Assembly (NCBI RefSeq): GCF_016746095.1 | Contig: NZ_JAERTY010000003.1 | Location: 372,001 to 436,000 of the forward strand | Direction: 5' to 3' | Source: Sphingobacterium faecale | Lineage (GTDB): Bacteria; Bacteroidota; Bacteroidia; Sphingobacteriales; Sphingobacteriaceae | DNA: 64,000 nt | Part shown: positions 1-7,881 of the stretch, in pieces | Numbering within the stretch: position 1 is the first letter of the stretch | How the letters are laid out: each line of letters opens with the position of its first letter | The notes under the pieces: model-generated | The model's database searches: none | What the model was told of the DNA's origin: nothing | The model's input: the letters and a program-made list of their open reading frames with translations, nothing else | Position numbers and translations under genes: made by a program

Positions 1-285
1 CACCGCATTCAACATGGCTGTAACTCTATTTATACCCAGGACAAAATTACCTCTTACGGCTTTTTTCGCATGACGTACATTGTAGAAAGAGATAATAGTA
101 AAACGTATTATAGAAACAATTATACTAGGGACTAGAAAAAAGTAAAATCCACGTACACCTTGATACCACCAAGTAATCTCATCTTTGGAGGCCGTATTTA
201 AGAAAAAGGCGATAGTCATTCCCAAAAGAATGATTTTAATTATGAATGTAAACGGAATCTTATTGTTATTACTATTTTTCACCAT
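1..285 (-). CDS. MscS-like membrane protein, N-terminus only (truncated by window edge)
   Basis: An open frame of 95 codons starts at the ATG at 285-283 and runs off the left edge. The predicted protein has a short polar start (MVKNSNNNK), a hydrophobic helix (about residues 11-31), the stretch TWWYQGVRGFYFF and a second helix (about 48-65) followed by a basic loop (NVRHAKKAVRGN) and then ILGINR-like residues. This looks like the N-terminal membrane part of mechanosensitive channel (MscS family) proteins, but the diagnostic pore helix and beta domain are outside the window. It is divergent from accA across about 130 bp. The coding call is firm; the family is a guess from general resemblance. 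Confidence 0.6.
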   Translation of the reverse strand, partial: MVKNSNNNKIPFTFIIKIILLGMTIAFFLNTASKDEITWWYQGVRGFYFFLVPSIIVSIIRFTIISFYNVRHAKKAVRGNFVLGINRVTAMLNAV

Positions 286-417
286 TTATATTAATTGTCT
301 AATGAGGTCTAATCTACTAATTTTTGAACAATTGAGCATACTTTTTAAAACACAAAACTGTTTTAAAATCCCCGAAAAATACAGTAACTTAGCCCTCCTA
401 AAACGAAAGTTTTTTAT

Positions 418-1371
418 ATGGAAACAACATTTGATTTTGAAAAGCCGATTGCAGATTTGCAAACTCAAATAGAGAAAGTTCGTCAAGTAGCGGATAAAAC
501 GAAGGTGGATATGAGTGCTACCATCCGTGAGCTTGAAGAAAAGCTCGCAGAAACTACCGTCGAAGTATATAAAAATATGACCGGCTGGCAGAAAGTGCAA
601 ATGTCACGACACCCAGACAGACCTCAAACATTTGACTATGTCGACCTGATCTGTGACGAATTTGTAGAGTTACACGGTGACCGTACAGTCAAAGATGATA
701 AGGCTATCATTGGTGGATTCGCTTCTATTGGAGGACAGTCCGTCATGGTAATAGGACACCAAAAAGGTAAAAACACGAAAGAAAGACAGTATCGCAATTT
801 CGGAATGGCCAATCCTGAGGGCTACAGGAAAGCGCTTCGATTGATGAAAATGGCGGAAAAGTTCAATAAACCGGTCGTCACACTAATCGATACAATGGGA
901 GCATATCCTGGCCTAGAAGCAGAAGAACGTGGACAGGGAGAGGCGATCGCTCGCAACCTTTTAGAGATGTCGGTTCTTAAAGTTCCTGTAATCTGCATCG
1001 TTATCGGTGAGGGTGCTTCAGGCGGTGCATTGGGAATTGGCATTGGAGACCGTGTATATATGATGGAAAACACTTGGTATTCGGTTATTTCACCAGAATC
1101 CTGCTCTTCAATTTTATGGAGAAGCTGGGACCATAAAGAGCGTGCTGCTGAAGCACTAAAGCTAACGGGCAATGATATGTTAGCCAATGGCTTGATCGAC
1201 GGCATTATCCCAGAACCACTTGGAGGTGCACATCAAAATCCAGAAGAAGCTGCAAACAATTTAAAAACACAGATTTTAAACGATTTAGCTATTTTGCAGG
1301 TTAAAGATCCAGATATACTTGTCAGCCAACGCATCGACAAGTTCAGTAAAATGGGCGTTGTCCATGAATAA
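418..1371 (+). CDS. accA: Acetyl-CoA carboxylase carboxyltransferase subunit alpha
   Basis: The AccA subunit works with AccD to move the carboxyl group from carboxybiotin (on BCCP) to acetyl-CoA, giving malonyl-CoA for fatty acid synthesis in the cytoplasm. The 317-residue length is normal for the family. Visible signatures are the N-terminal coiled-coil-like region (residues 1-45), the crotonase-fold glycine motifs [12 protein letters not shown] and [15 protein letters not shown], and [13 protein letters not shown]. No accD or biotin carboxylase gene lies beside it, as is usual for dispersed acc genes. It ends in a hairpin shared with the converging downstream gene. Confidence 0.97.
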   Translation: METTFDFEKPIADLQTQIEKVRQVADKTKVDMSATIRELEEKLAETTVEVYKNMTGWQKVQMSRHPDRPQTFDYVDLICDEFVELHGDRTVKDDKAIIGGFASIGGQSVMVIGHQKGKNTKERQYRNFGMANPEGYRKALRLMKMAEKFNKPVVTLIDTMGAYPGLEAEERGQGEAIARNLLEMSVLKVPVICIVIGEGASGGALGIGIGDRVYMMENTWYSVISPESCSSILWRSWDHKERAAEALKLTGNDMLANGLIDGIIPEPLGGAHQNPEEAANNLKTQILNDLAILQVKDPDILVSQRIDKFSKMGVVHE

Positions 1372-1372
1372 C

Positions 1373-1403
1373 AAAAAAGAGTCTCAAATTGAGACTCTTT
1401 TTT
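1373..1403. terminator. Bidirectional terminator between accA and thioredoxin-like gene
   Basis: Perfect 15-bp inverted repeat (1373-1387 with 1389-1403) with A-run and T-run flanks, so it reads as a hairpin plus U-tract on both strands. It lies 2 nt after the accA stop and before the end of the converging gene. Confidence 0.9.
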
Positions 1404-1418
1404 GTTATAACGCATTTA

Positions 1419-2669
1419 TTATTTCCACGTAGGCTGACCTGATTTCATTTTATCTAAAGTAATCTGATAATTTTCCTTCTCACCTTCCGAAGCTAACATT
1501 AATGCTTTTTCTTGCCATTTTATAGCATTTGATTTATTGCCGGATTTATACAAAAGATTAGCATAAGTATCGATAAACATAGCCTGTTCACCACTTTCCA
1601 ACGACTTTTTACTCCAATCTAAAGCAGACTTAATACAAGCATCATCATCACAGTTTTCGAAAATCGTCCAAGCAAATGAATTCAACATGTCAGCCGCTAT
1701 ACCTCTTGCATTCATACTTAAAAACTCATTAACAGCATCTTTAAAAGCTGGCCAATTCTTCTCTCGGGCATAATACTGAACCTTAGACATCGCTATAGAG
1801 CTCTTCATACTTACATAGGGGTGATCTTTTTCAATTTCCTTCTGTATCGCTACGAAATCTACAGGACCAGATGCTCCGCTTGCCATTTTAGGTCGTATCA
1901 ATTCATTAGCTAATACTCTTGCTAAGATATCATTACTACTTTGAGTTTTGTTATTTTCGATTAATAACTCATCGACTCGTTGCATATTATTTTTTATTAT
2001 ATCATAGCAAGTACTTTCACTTGAAGTGGCTCCCTGTAATAGCAGGTCTATATTATCGGCCGTTAAAAAATCATCTACTTCTATTGATGAAACAAAAGCC
2101 TCAATTGCTTTACTAGCCATCGCCTGATCATAGGCTGATTGAGCAGCTGTTGCTAAGCGCTTCGCTATTTCAGGATCTTTCGGATTTGCCTCAAACTTCT
2201 TGATCAATGTAACATACTGAGTTTCCGGATGAAGCCCCTCATTTGCTCTTGAAATAAAAGCGTCAGCCTCTCCTCCCCCAACCATACGATGTACAAGCTC
2301 TCCATCTGGAGAAAACACCAAAAAAGTCGGATACGCTCTGACATTATAATCCTTGCCAAAGCGAGCTGCCTCCTCATACCAAGACTTGACCTCTTCAGAA
2401 TCCTTTTTTGTCTGATCCATCTGAAGTTTCAGATTAATAAAGTTGGAATTGAAAAATGCACCTACTTTTTCTTGAGGAAAAACATTTTCTGCCATCCAAA
2501 TACAAGGTCCGCACCAGGTTGTAAAACAGTCGACGAAGATATGCTTATTCTCCGCTTTAGCCTTAGCTTTTATCTGTTCCCAATTACTGTTGTGTTCGAA
2601 ATGAATTCCTTTTTGCTGGCCTATACCTAAGAAAGGAATAATAAAAAGAAGTGTTAATAAATTTCTCAT
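1419..2669 (-). CDS. Secreted thioredoxin-family protein with C-terminal helical (TPR-like) region
   Basis: The N-terminus (MRNLLTLLFIIPFLGIG) is a signal peptide, so the protein acts outside the cytoplasm. A thioredoxin fold follows, with active site WCGPC (Cys53, Cys56) and the cis-proline element AYPTFLVF. The remaining 270 residues are predicted helical and contain a late stretch typical of tetratricopeptide-like repeats (DTYANLLYKSGNKSNAIKWQEKAL). Such thioredoxin-helical fusions are common in Bacteroidota and are thought to reduce or remodel disulfides of envelope proteins; the substrate is unknown. Single gene, ending at a bidirectional hairpin shared with accA. Confidence 0.85.
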   Translation of the reverse strand: MRNLLTLLFIIPFLGIGQQKGIHFEHNSNWEQIKAKAKAENKHIFVDCFTTWCGPCIWMAENVFPQEKVGAFFNSNFINLKLQMDQTKKDSEEVKSWYEEAARFGKDYNVRAYPTFLVFSPDGELVHRMVGGGEADAFISRANEGLHPETQYVTLIKKFEANPKDPEIAKRLATAAQSAYDQAMASKAIEAFVSSIEVDDFLTADNIDLLLQGATSSESTCYDIIKNNMQRVDELLIENNKTQSSNDILARVLANELIRPKMASGASGPVDFVAIQKEIEKDHPYVSMKSSIAMSKVQYYAREKNWPAFKDAVNEFLSMNARGIAADMLNSFAWTIFENCDDDACIKSALDWSKKSLESGEQAMFIDTYANLLYKSGNKSNAIKWQEKALMLASEGEKENYQITLDKMKSGQPTWK

Positions 2670-2780
2670 AATATTTTAATTAGCTATCCAGTGAAGATAT
2701 AAAGACAATTTAAATCATTTCCTCCTATAAACATAATGAGGCATAGCAACTTAACAAAAAATAACATTATTATTGTAGTC

Positions 2781-3497
2781 CTATTTGAATGCCACAAAGC
2801 TCGCAAAACACAGATTCTTATGTAAAATATCTACTTTTGTAAAGCCAACTTCTTTAAGCAAATCTAGTTGATACATAAGCGGTCTCGGGCTATCTTCTTT
2901 TTCGATATAGTCAAATACATGATCTCTATAGGCCTCATCTTTTAGAGACTTTAGGTAGTCGCCATATTTATCCTGATAAATCAATCGTTGCAAAGCAGGG
3001 TCAGCTTGCTCTACTAGATCAAAAATCCAAATACTCCCTCCTTTTCGTAGTAGACCATAGAGCCGAGCAAAGGCTTCTTTCCAATCATCATCCTCACGAA
3101 GATGATGTAATACTGCAGTAGCGATGATAACGTCAAATTTTCCAGGCTCTAAATCAACCGTTCTGAAATCTCCCTTTAAACAGTGTATTCCTCCCCCTTT
3201 ATTGACAGCAGTTATACGCTCTTTAGCCTTTTCCAACATAGGTTTGCTCAAATCCACCAATGTAATATCCAGTGGAGACACATGCGTTAACAACTGTATG
3301 TCATAATTCCCTGCGCCACAACCTATATCGAGTACATTTCTCAGGTCGGGATAGGTAGTTGATATTCCCTCCGCAAACAAATTCATGTTAAATAGTGCAT
3401 CGAGTGTTGTCAGTTGTCCTGTTTCTAATTTTGAAAACCGTTCAACATCCTGGTCGAAACGCTTTTCAATTTCTTTCAAAGTGGATTTATTTTTCAT
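2781..3497 (-). CDS. Class I SAM-dependent methyltransferase
   Basis: The protein (238 aa) has Rossmann methyltransferase motif I (VLDIGCGAGNYD), an acidic motif II region (ITLVDLSKPML), the post-I/motif III segment FDVIIATAVLHHL and GGSIWIFD. It should transfer a methyl group from S-adenosylmethionine, but nothing identifies the acceptor. I chose the ATG at 3497; a TTG three codons upstream would also be in frame but has no support. It is divergent from a LysR regulator over a 75-bp spacer, an arrangement in which LysR proteins often control the neighbouring gene, so this gene is a candidate target (inference). Confidence 0.85.
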   Translation of the reverse strand: MKNKSTLKEIEKRFDQDVERFSKLETGQLTTLDALFNMNLFAEGISTTYPDLRNVLDIGCGAGNYDIQLLTHVSPLDITLVDLSKPMLEKAKERITAVNKGGGIHCLKGDFRTVDLEPGKFDVIIATAVLHHLREDDDWKEAFARLYGLLRKGGSIWIFDLVEQADPALQRLIYQDKYGDYLKSLKDEAYRDHVFDYIEKEDSPRPLMYQLDLLKEVGFTKVDILHKNLCFASFVAFK

Positions 3498-3556
3498 ACA
3501 AACCAAAACTACATAACCTATTAATACCCTAAAAATACTATTTTTATCACCAATTA

Positions 3557-3571
3557 ATACCTATTTAGTAT
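3557..3571. promoter_or_regulatory. Candidate LysR box (T-N11-A)
   Basis: The sequence ATAC-N7-GTAT is an interrupted palindrome matching the T-N11-A core recognised by LysR-type regulators. It sits one base before the LysR start codon, in the 75-bp divergent spacer with the methyltransferase gene. Position next to the start suggests autorepression. Confidence 0.45.
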
Positions 3572-3572
3572 C

Positions 3573-4454
3573 ATGGAAATTAGACATCTCCGTTATTTCA
3601 GAATGCTAGCCCAAGAATTGCACTTTGGCAGGGCTGCTAAGAGACTATTTATTTCTCAACCACCACTCAGTCGGCAAATCAGAGAATTAGAAGAAGAACT
3701 AGAGGTACAACTGTTTATAAGAAATAACAAACGCGTAATATTGACAGATGCTGGTAAATATTACCTAGCAGAATGTGAACAGTTATTAAATAATTTGGAG
3801 AAAGCAAAACAACAATCTAGACAGATTCACCTTTCCGAAAGCAGTGTTTTTAACATTGGATACATAAGTTCTATCTCTAAAAAGAAACTATCCGAATTAC
3901 TAAAACGGATAAAAAAAAACTATCCCCTATTACAAATTCACCTATTTGAGACTTCTTCGCATAAACAGTTGGACGCCCTAGAGCAGGGAAAACTGGACAT
4001 TGGTATTGTCCGTGCTCCGATCATGCGTCCCTTGTTAACGCAAGTTAATTTATACGAAGATGGATTTGTATTAGCAGTATGCAAGGATACAGTTCTTGTA
4101 GACAATATCAAAGATATAGATTTATCTTCAGCCTCGTTTATTTCATACAATAGTGAATATGCACCGGTATACCATCAAAAGTTTTTAGAGATATGTGCCA
4201 GGCTCCATTTTACACCAACTATCATCCATGAATGCAACACCATACCATCCATATTAGAACTCGTTGCTTATGGTGTGGGAATCGCAATAGTTCCAAAGAC
4301 GGCCATACAAGACCGTACCACGTCAGATATACATTTTTTAGAAATCGGAATCGCTTCGGACATCACAACACGGATCATAATGACTTCTCTTATAAACAAC
4401 CCCAGCAATGTGCTACTTCCAATTTCAGACCTAGTATACCATACCTTTAAATAG
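3573..4454 (+). CDS. LysR-family transcriptional regulator
   Basis: The N-terminal winged helix-turn-helix is classical: MEIRHLRYFRMLAQELHFGRAAKRL, written in parts HFGRAAKRL, then SQPPLSRQIRELEEELEVQLF and LTDAGKYYL. Residues about 90-293 form the periplasmic-binding-like effector domain (LDIGIVRAPIM, GVGIAIVPKTA). Length 293 is standard. The ligand cannot be told from sequence. It is divergent from a SAM methyltransferase, and a T-N11-A palindrome lies just before its start, so it probably regulates itself and perhaps that neighbour. Confidence 0.9.
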   Translation: MEIRHLRYFRMLAQELHFGRAAKRLFISQPPLSRQIRELEEELEVQLFIRNNKRVILTDAGKYYLAECEQLLNNLEKAKQQSRQIHLSESSVFNIGYISSISKKKLSELLKRIKKNYPLLQIHLFETSSHKQLDALEQGKLDIGIVRAPIMRPLLTQVNLYEDGFVLAVCKDTVLVDNIKDIDLSSASFISYNSEYAPVYHQKFLEICARLHFTPTIIHECNTIPSILELVAYGVGIAIVPKTAIQDRTTSDIHFLEIGIASDITTRIIMTSLINNPSNVLLPISDLVYHTFK

Positions 4455-4458
4455 AAAA

Positions 4459-4480
4459 GTCCGCATTGAATAATGCGGAC
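4459..4480 (-). terminator. Terminator of rseP operon
   Basis: Nine-bp perfect stem (4459-4467 with 4472-4480) and a 4-nt loop. On the minus strand it is followed by TTTTCTATTT; on the plus strand no T-run follows, so it mainly serves rseP, though it also lies just after the LysR stop. Confidence 0.75.
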
Positions 4481-4503
4481 CTCTCCTAATTACCTTTATG
4501 TTC

Positions 4504-5811
4504 TTACCACTTGAGAATATCATTCCCAAATGTGAAAAGCATCAAAGCTATCAGAATAAAAAAACCGACCATCTGTGCCGTCTCCAAAAACTTATCACTT
4601 AACGGTTTTCCTTGAACCATCTCTACCAACAAGAAAATAACATGACCGCCGTCCAATGCCGGAATCGGTAATAAGTTCATAAAGGCAAGAGCCATGGACA
4701 ACGTACCTACAAGCGTCCAAAAGCGAAACCAATCCACTTCACTACCGAACATCTTAGCAATACCTACAGGTCCCGACAAAGCCTTATCTGCTCGTACCTC
4801 ACCTTTAAAAATTTTGCCAAATCCCTTGATATTGTCCGTTATTACAGAGAAAGCCTTGTTCACACCAATAGGCAAAGACTCCACAAAAGTATAGGTGCGT
4901 CTGACCTCAGGCATAGAATTAATAAATCCTAATATAGAGGAGGTATCAGCCGCTGCGATCAATTGTAGAGAATCCACTCCACGGATGATATCCAGTTTTA
5001 TTTCTTTGCCTTTATTCTTAGCAACTTCTTCTTGAAAAACATCAAGTCGAGCCACAGACACCCCATTAATACCAATGATACTATCCCCTTTTAAAAGTCC
5101 CATCTTCTCAGCACGTGATCCCTTGGCTACAGAATCTATTGGAACTATTTTAAATATAGGCGTTACAAATTCATTTCTTTTATGTTCAGCGATTTCGTTT
5201 AACATTGTTGCTGGCAGCACAATATCTAAGGTATTACCCCCTCGTTCAACCTGTAATGTCGCATCCCCCATCAATACATCAGAAGTCATCAAATCCTTGT
5301 AAAACAAATGGGCCTTATTACCATTAACACCTACGATCTTATCACCTTCTTTTAGACCTACCTTCTCTCCTATGATACCTGGTTTTACACCATACAATCT
5401 CGTATTATCTAAATCAGCTTCACCGTACTTGAAAGTAATCATCCAAAAGGCAACGATACCGACGATAACGTTCACTATAATACCCCCCAACATAACGATA
5501 AGGCGCTGCCAAGCGGGTTTAGAACGAAATTCCCAAGGTTTTGGTTCTTCCTTCAACTGTACAGTATCCATGGATTCATCAATCATCCCAGCAATCTTAA
5601 CATATCCTCCTAACGGCAACCAACCAATACCATACTCACAACCTTTATAATTAAACTTAAAAAGCTTTACTCCCCAAGCGTCGAAAAACAAATAGAACTT
5701 CTCGACTTTAATACCGAACATTCTTGCTGCCAAAAAGTGTCCTAATTCATGTAATATAATTAAAATTGACAGTGCTAAAATAACCTGTCCAATCATTACC
5801 AATGTTCCCAT
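4504..5811 (-). CDS. rseP: RseP site-2 zinc metalloprotease
   Basis: Intramembrane protease of the S2P/RseP family, which cuts anti-sigma factors or remnant signal peptides within the inner membrane. The zinc motif HELGH (His21, Glu22, His25) is in the first membrane helix. Two PDZ-like segments follow (about 120-200 with GVKPGIIGEKVGLKEGDKI, and 205-290 with GSRAEKMGLLKGDSIIGING), then the conserved NLLPIPALDGGH element that supplies the third metal ligand, and a final membrane helix. The 435-residue length is typical. It lies 10 nt after dxr; the dxr-rseP pair is common in bacteria. Confidence 0.95.
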   Translation of the reverse strand: MGTLVMIGQVILALSILIILHELGHFLAARMFGIKVEKFYLFFDAWGVKLFKFNYKGCEYGIGWLPLGGYVKIAGMIDESMDTVQLKEEPKPWEFRSKPAWQRLIVMLGGIIVNVIVGIVAFWMITFKYGEADLDNTRLYGVKPGIIGEKVGLKEGDKIVGVNGNKAHLFYKDLMTSDVLMGDATLQVERGGNTLDIVLPATMLNEIAEHKRNEFVTPIFKIVPIDSVAKGSRAEKMGLLKGDSIIGINGVSVARLDVFQEEVAKNKGKEIKLDIIRGVDSLQLIAAADTSSILGFINSMPEVRRTYTFVESLPIGVNKAFSVITDNIKGFGKIFKGEVRADKALSGPVGIAKMFGSEVDWFRFWTLVGTLSMALAFMNLLPIPALDGGHVIFLLVEMVQGKPLSDKFLETAQMVGFFILIALMLFTFGNDILKW

Positions 5812-5821
5812 CTATTAAATA

Positions 5822-6985
5822 TTAGTTTCTCAACTTACGTATTAAATCCCGTGCCACAAGTCTACTTTCCTGATCAAAAATAATATAATCCTCTAAACCT
5901 AGGCCTTCTTCATTATTAATCTGACATAATGTCTCTTCTAAAATATCTGACATCTCTAGAAATGACAGTTCATCTTTCAGAAAGGCGTCAACAACAATCT
6001 CATTAGCAGCATTAAGTACACAGCACCTATTCCCCCCCTGTTTTAAAGCATCATACGCTAGTCCAAGATTTCTGAACGTATCGATATCAGCACATTCGAA
6101 TGTAAGTGCTGGATGTTCCAAAAAATTAAATCGCTTAAAATCGTTTCTTAGCCTGTTGGGATATGTCAAAGCGTACTGAATAGGCACCCTCATATCAGGG
6201 GCACCCATCTGCGCCTTCATAGAACCATCTTCAAATTGCACGATAGAATGAATTATAGACTGCGGGTGCACTATAACATCGATTTCAGAAACTTCCAAAT
6301 CAAATAACCACTTAGCCTCTATAACCTCTAATCCTTTATTCATTAAAGACGCAGAATCTATAGTAATTTTGGCACCCATGGCCCAATTCGGGTGCTTTAA
6401 AGCTTGTTCGCGCGTCACATCAGCTAATTCAGCAACCGTTTTGCCTCGAAAGGGGCCTCCGGATGCTGTAAGATATATTTTCTCAATTTTATTTTCCTCG
6501 CCTACCAAACATTGGAAAATAGCCGAATGTTCGGAATCTACCGGTAATATTTTCACATCATATTCTTGAGCCAGTCCCATCACCAATTCACCTGCCATCA
6601 CTAATGTTTCCTTATTCGCGAGAGCAATATCCTTACCCGACTTTATAGCTTCTACTGTTGGTCTCAACCCTGCCGCCCCTACTATTGCATTGAGAACAAT
6701 GTCTACCCCTGTAAATGCAACTGCTTCAATAAGGGCTTCTTCTCCCACCAAAACTCTACAGCCTGTATGTGCCAAAGCAGATTGAACTTTCGTAGAGTGC
6801 TCTTCATTAATAATAACAACAAGCTTAGGTTTAAATTCAATAGCTTGCTGAATCAATAGATCCACGCTATTACTAGCTGTTATTACGGAAGCTTCAAATT
6901 TATCGGGAAAGGATCTAATTACATCCAGCGCTTGTCTACCAATACTACCTGTAGATCCTAATATAGCAATACTCTTCTTCTCCAA
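5822..6985 (-). CDS. dxr: 1-deoxy-D-xylulose 5-phosphate reductoisomerase
   Basis: Converts DXP to 2-C-methyl-D-erythritol 4-phosphate with NADPH, the committed step of the MEP isoprenoid pathway. Visible signatures: NADPH-binding GSTGSIGRQALDVI near the start, ALANKETLVMAGE, the metal/substrate residues in VDSEHSAIFQCL, LTASGGPFRGK, and the SASLMNKGLEVIEA element. Length 387 is normal. It sits between a membrane protein gene (12-nt gap) and rseP (10-nt gap), forming one minus-strand operon. Confidence 0.97.
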   Translation of the reverse strand: MEKKSIAILGSTGSIGRQALDVIRSFPDKFEASVITASNSVDLLIQQAIEFKPKLVVIINEEHSTKVQSALAHTGCRVLVGEEALIEAVAFTGVDIVLNAIVGAAGLRPTVEAIKSGKDIALANKETLVMAGELVMGLAQEYDVKILPVDSEHSAIFQCLVGEENKIEKIYLTASGGPFRGKTVAELADVTREQALKHPNWAMGAKITIDSASLMNKGLEVIEAKWLFDLEVSEIDVIVHPQSIIHSIVQFEDGSMKAQMGAPDMRVPIQYALTYPNRLRNDFKRFNFLEHPALTFECADIDTFRNLGLAYDALKQGGNRCCVLNAANEIVVDAFLKDELSFLEMSDILEETLCQINNEEGLGLEDYIIFDQESRLVARDLIRKLRN

Positions 6986-6996
6986 CTTATCCTTTC

Positions 6997-7785
6997 TTAA
7001 ATTATACTTTTAAATAACTCCGGATCATCACTTCCCTTGTATTCTTTCATCATATCTGTATAAATCACTGCCATAGCTAGGCTAACTAATGGTATAAATA
7101 AAAATGTACTAATCCCCATAAAGAATACTGCAATATACCAATAACCGATCTTCAAAAGAAAATAAGCGATGAGCGATGACAGTCCTAATAGAAAAAAAAC
7201 AGTGAGTACCCTAAAAAAATTACCTCTTGTAAAGGCTAAGCTCAATTTAACTCCACGAAAGAAATTCACGTTTCTTTCTAAAATAAAAAAAGGAAAAAAA
7301 GTAATTCGGATCAACAAAGCTCCTCCCACAATTGCTGACAAAAAAGGCACCACTTCATAGGTGATAAAGTCTTTGTCGACATGCATAAATACCAATGGAA
7401 AAAAAAGTACTCCTATCAGCAGTGTCAATATGCTTCCTAATAGCGAACAAAGTATCAGCCCAAACAAGAAGTTGACAAACTGCTTAGTCGAAGGTACATA
7501 CTGCATCAGATTTGCATGTTCTATTCCCTGTGACAACAATATAGCACGCTTAATTAACACCAGCTGCAATCCAAAAAAAAGTACAATACTCAACAACATT
7601 AGTACCACTCGAAACCAAAGCTCTAAATAGTCAAAATACGAGGCTGAAAACGCAATTAACTGGCTTACCAAAAAAATCACAAAACACAATCCCGCCACAG
7701 AAACATAATGTTTCTTTAAAATATTGAAGGCTCTGAAAAGCACGTCGTTTGCTTTGAATGTGCTCTCCTTTAAAAATGCTAACAT
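6997..7785 (-). CDS. Multi-pass membrane protein of unknown function
   Basis: A 262-residue protein with about six hydrophobic helices (around residues 28-50, 58-80, 105-135, 145-170, 190-215 and 218-245) and a hydrophilic C-terminus (MKEYKGSDDPELFKSII). The amphipathic N-terminus and pairs of long helices resemble the loosely defined families of Bacteroidota membrane proteins without assigned role. It is the first gene of the operon with dxr and rseP. I do not recognise a specific function. Confidence 0.75.
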   Translation of the reverse strand: MLAFLKESTFKANDVLFRAFNILKKHYVSVAGLCFVIFLVSQLIAFSASYFDYLELWFRVVLMLLSIVLFFGLQLVLIKRAILLSQGIEHANLMQYVPSTKQFVNFLFGLILCSLLGSILTLLIGVLFFPLVFMHVDKDFITYEVVPFLSAIVGGALLIRITFFPFFILERNVNFFRGVKLSLAFTRGNFFRVLTVFFLLGLSSLIAYFLLKIGYWYIAVFFMGISTFLFIPLVSLAMAVIYTDMMKEYKGSDDPELFKSII

Positions 7786-7881
7786 ATTAATGTATAATAG
7801 TGCAAAGATGATGTTTTTTTTTATATTACATCAAAAACTGGTGATAGTTTTTAGCAACGACCACCAGTCTTCCTAAAGAAG

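Noticed and set aside
185-472. 95-codon plus-strand frame overlapping the accA start
   Set aside because: Opposes the MscS-like start and overlaps accA out of frame; no family resemblance.
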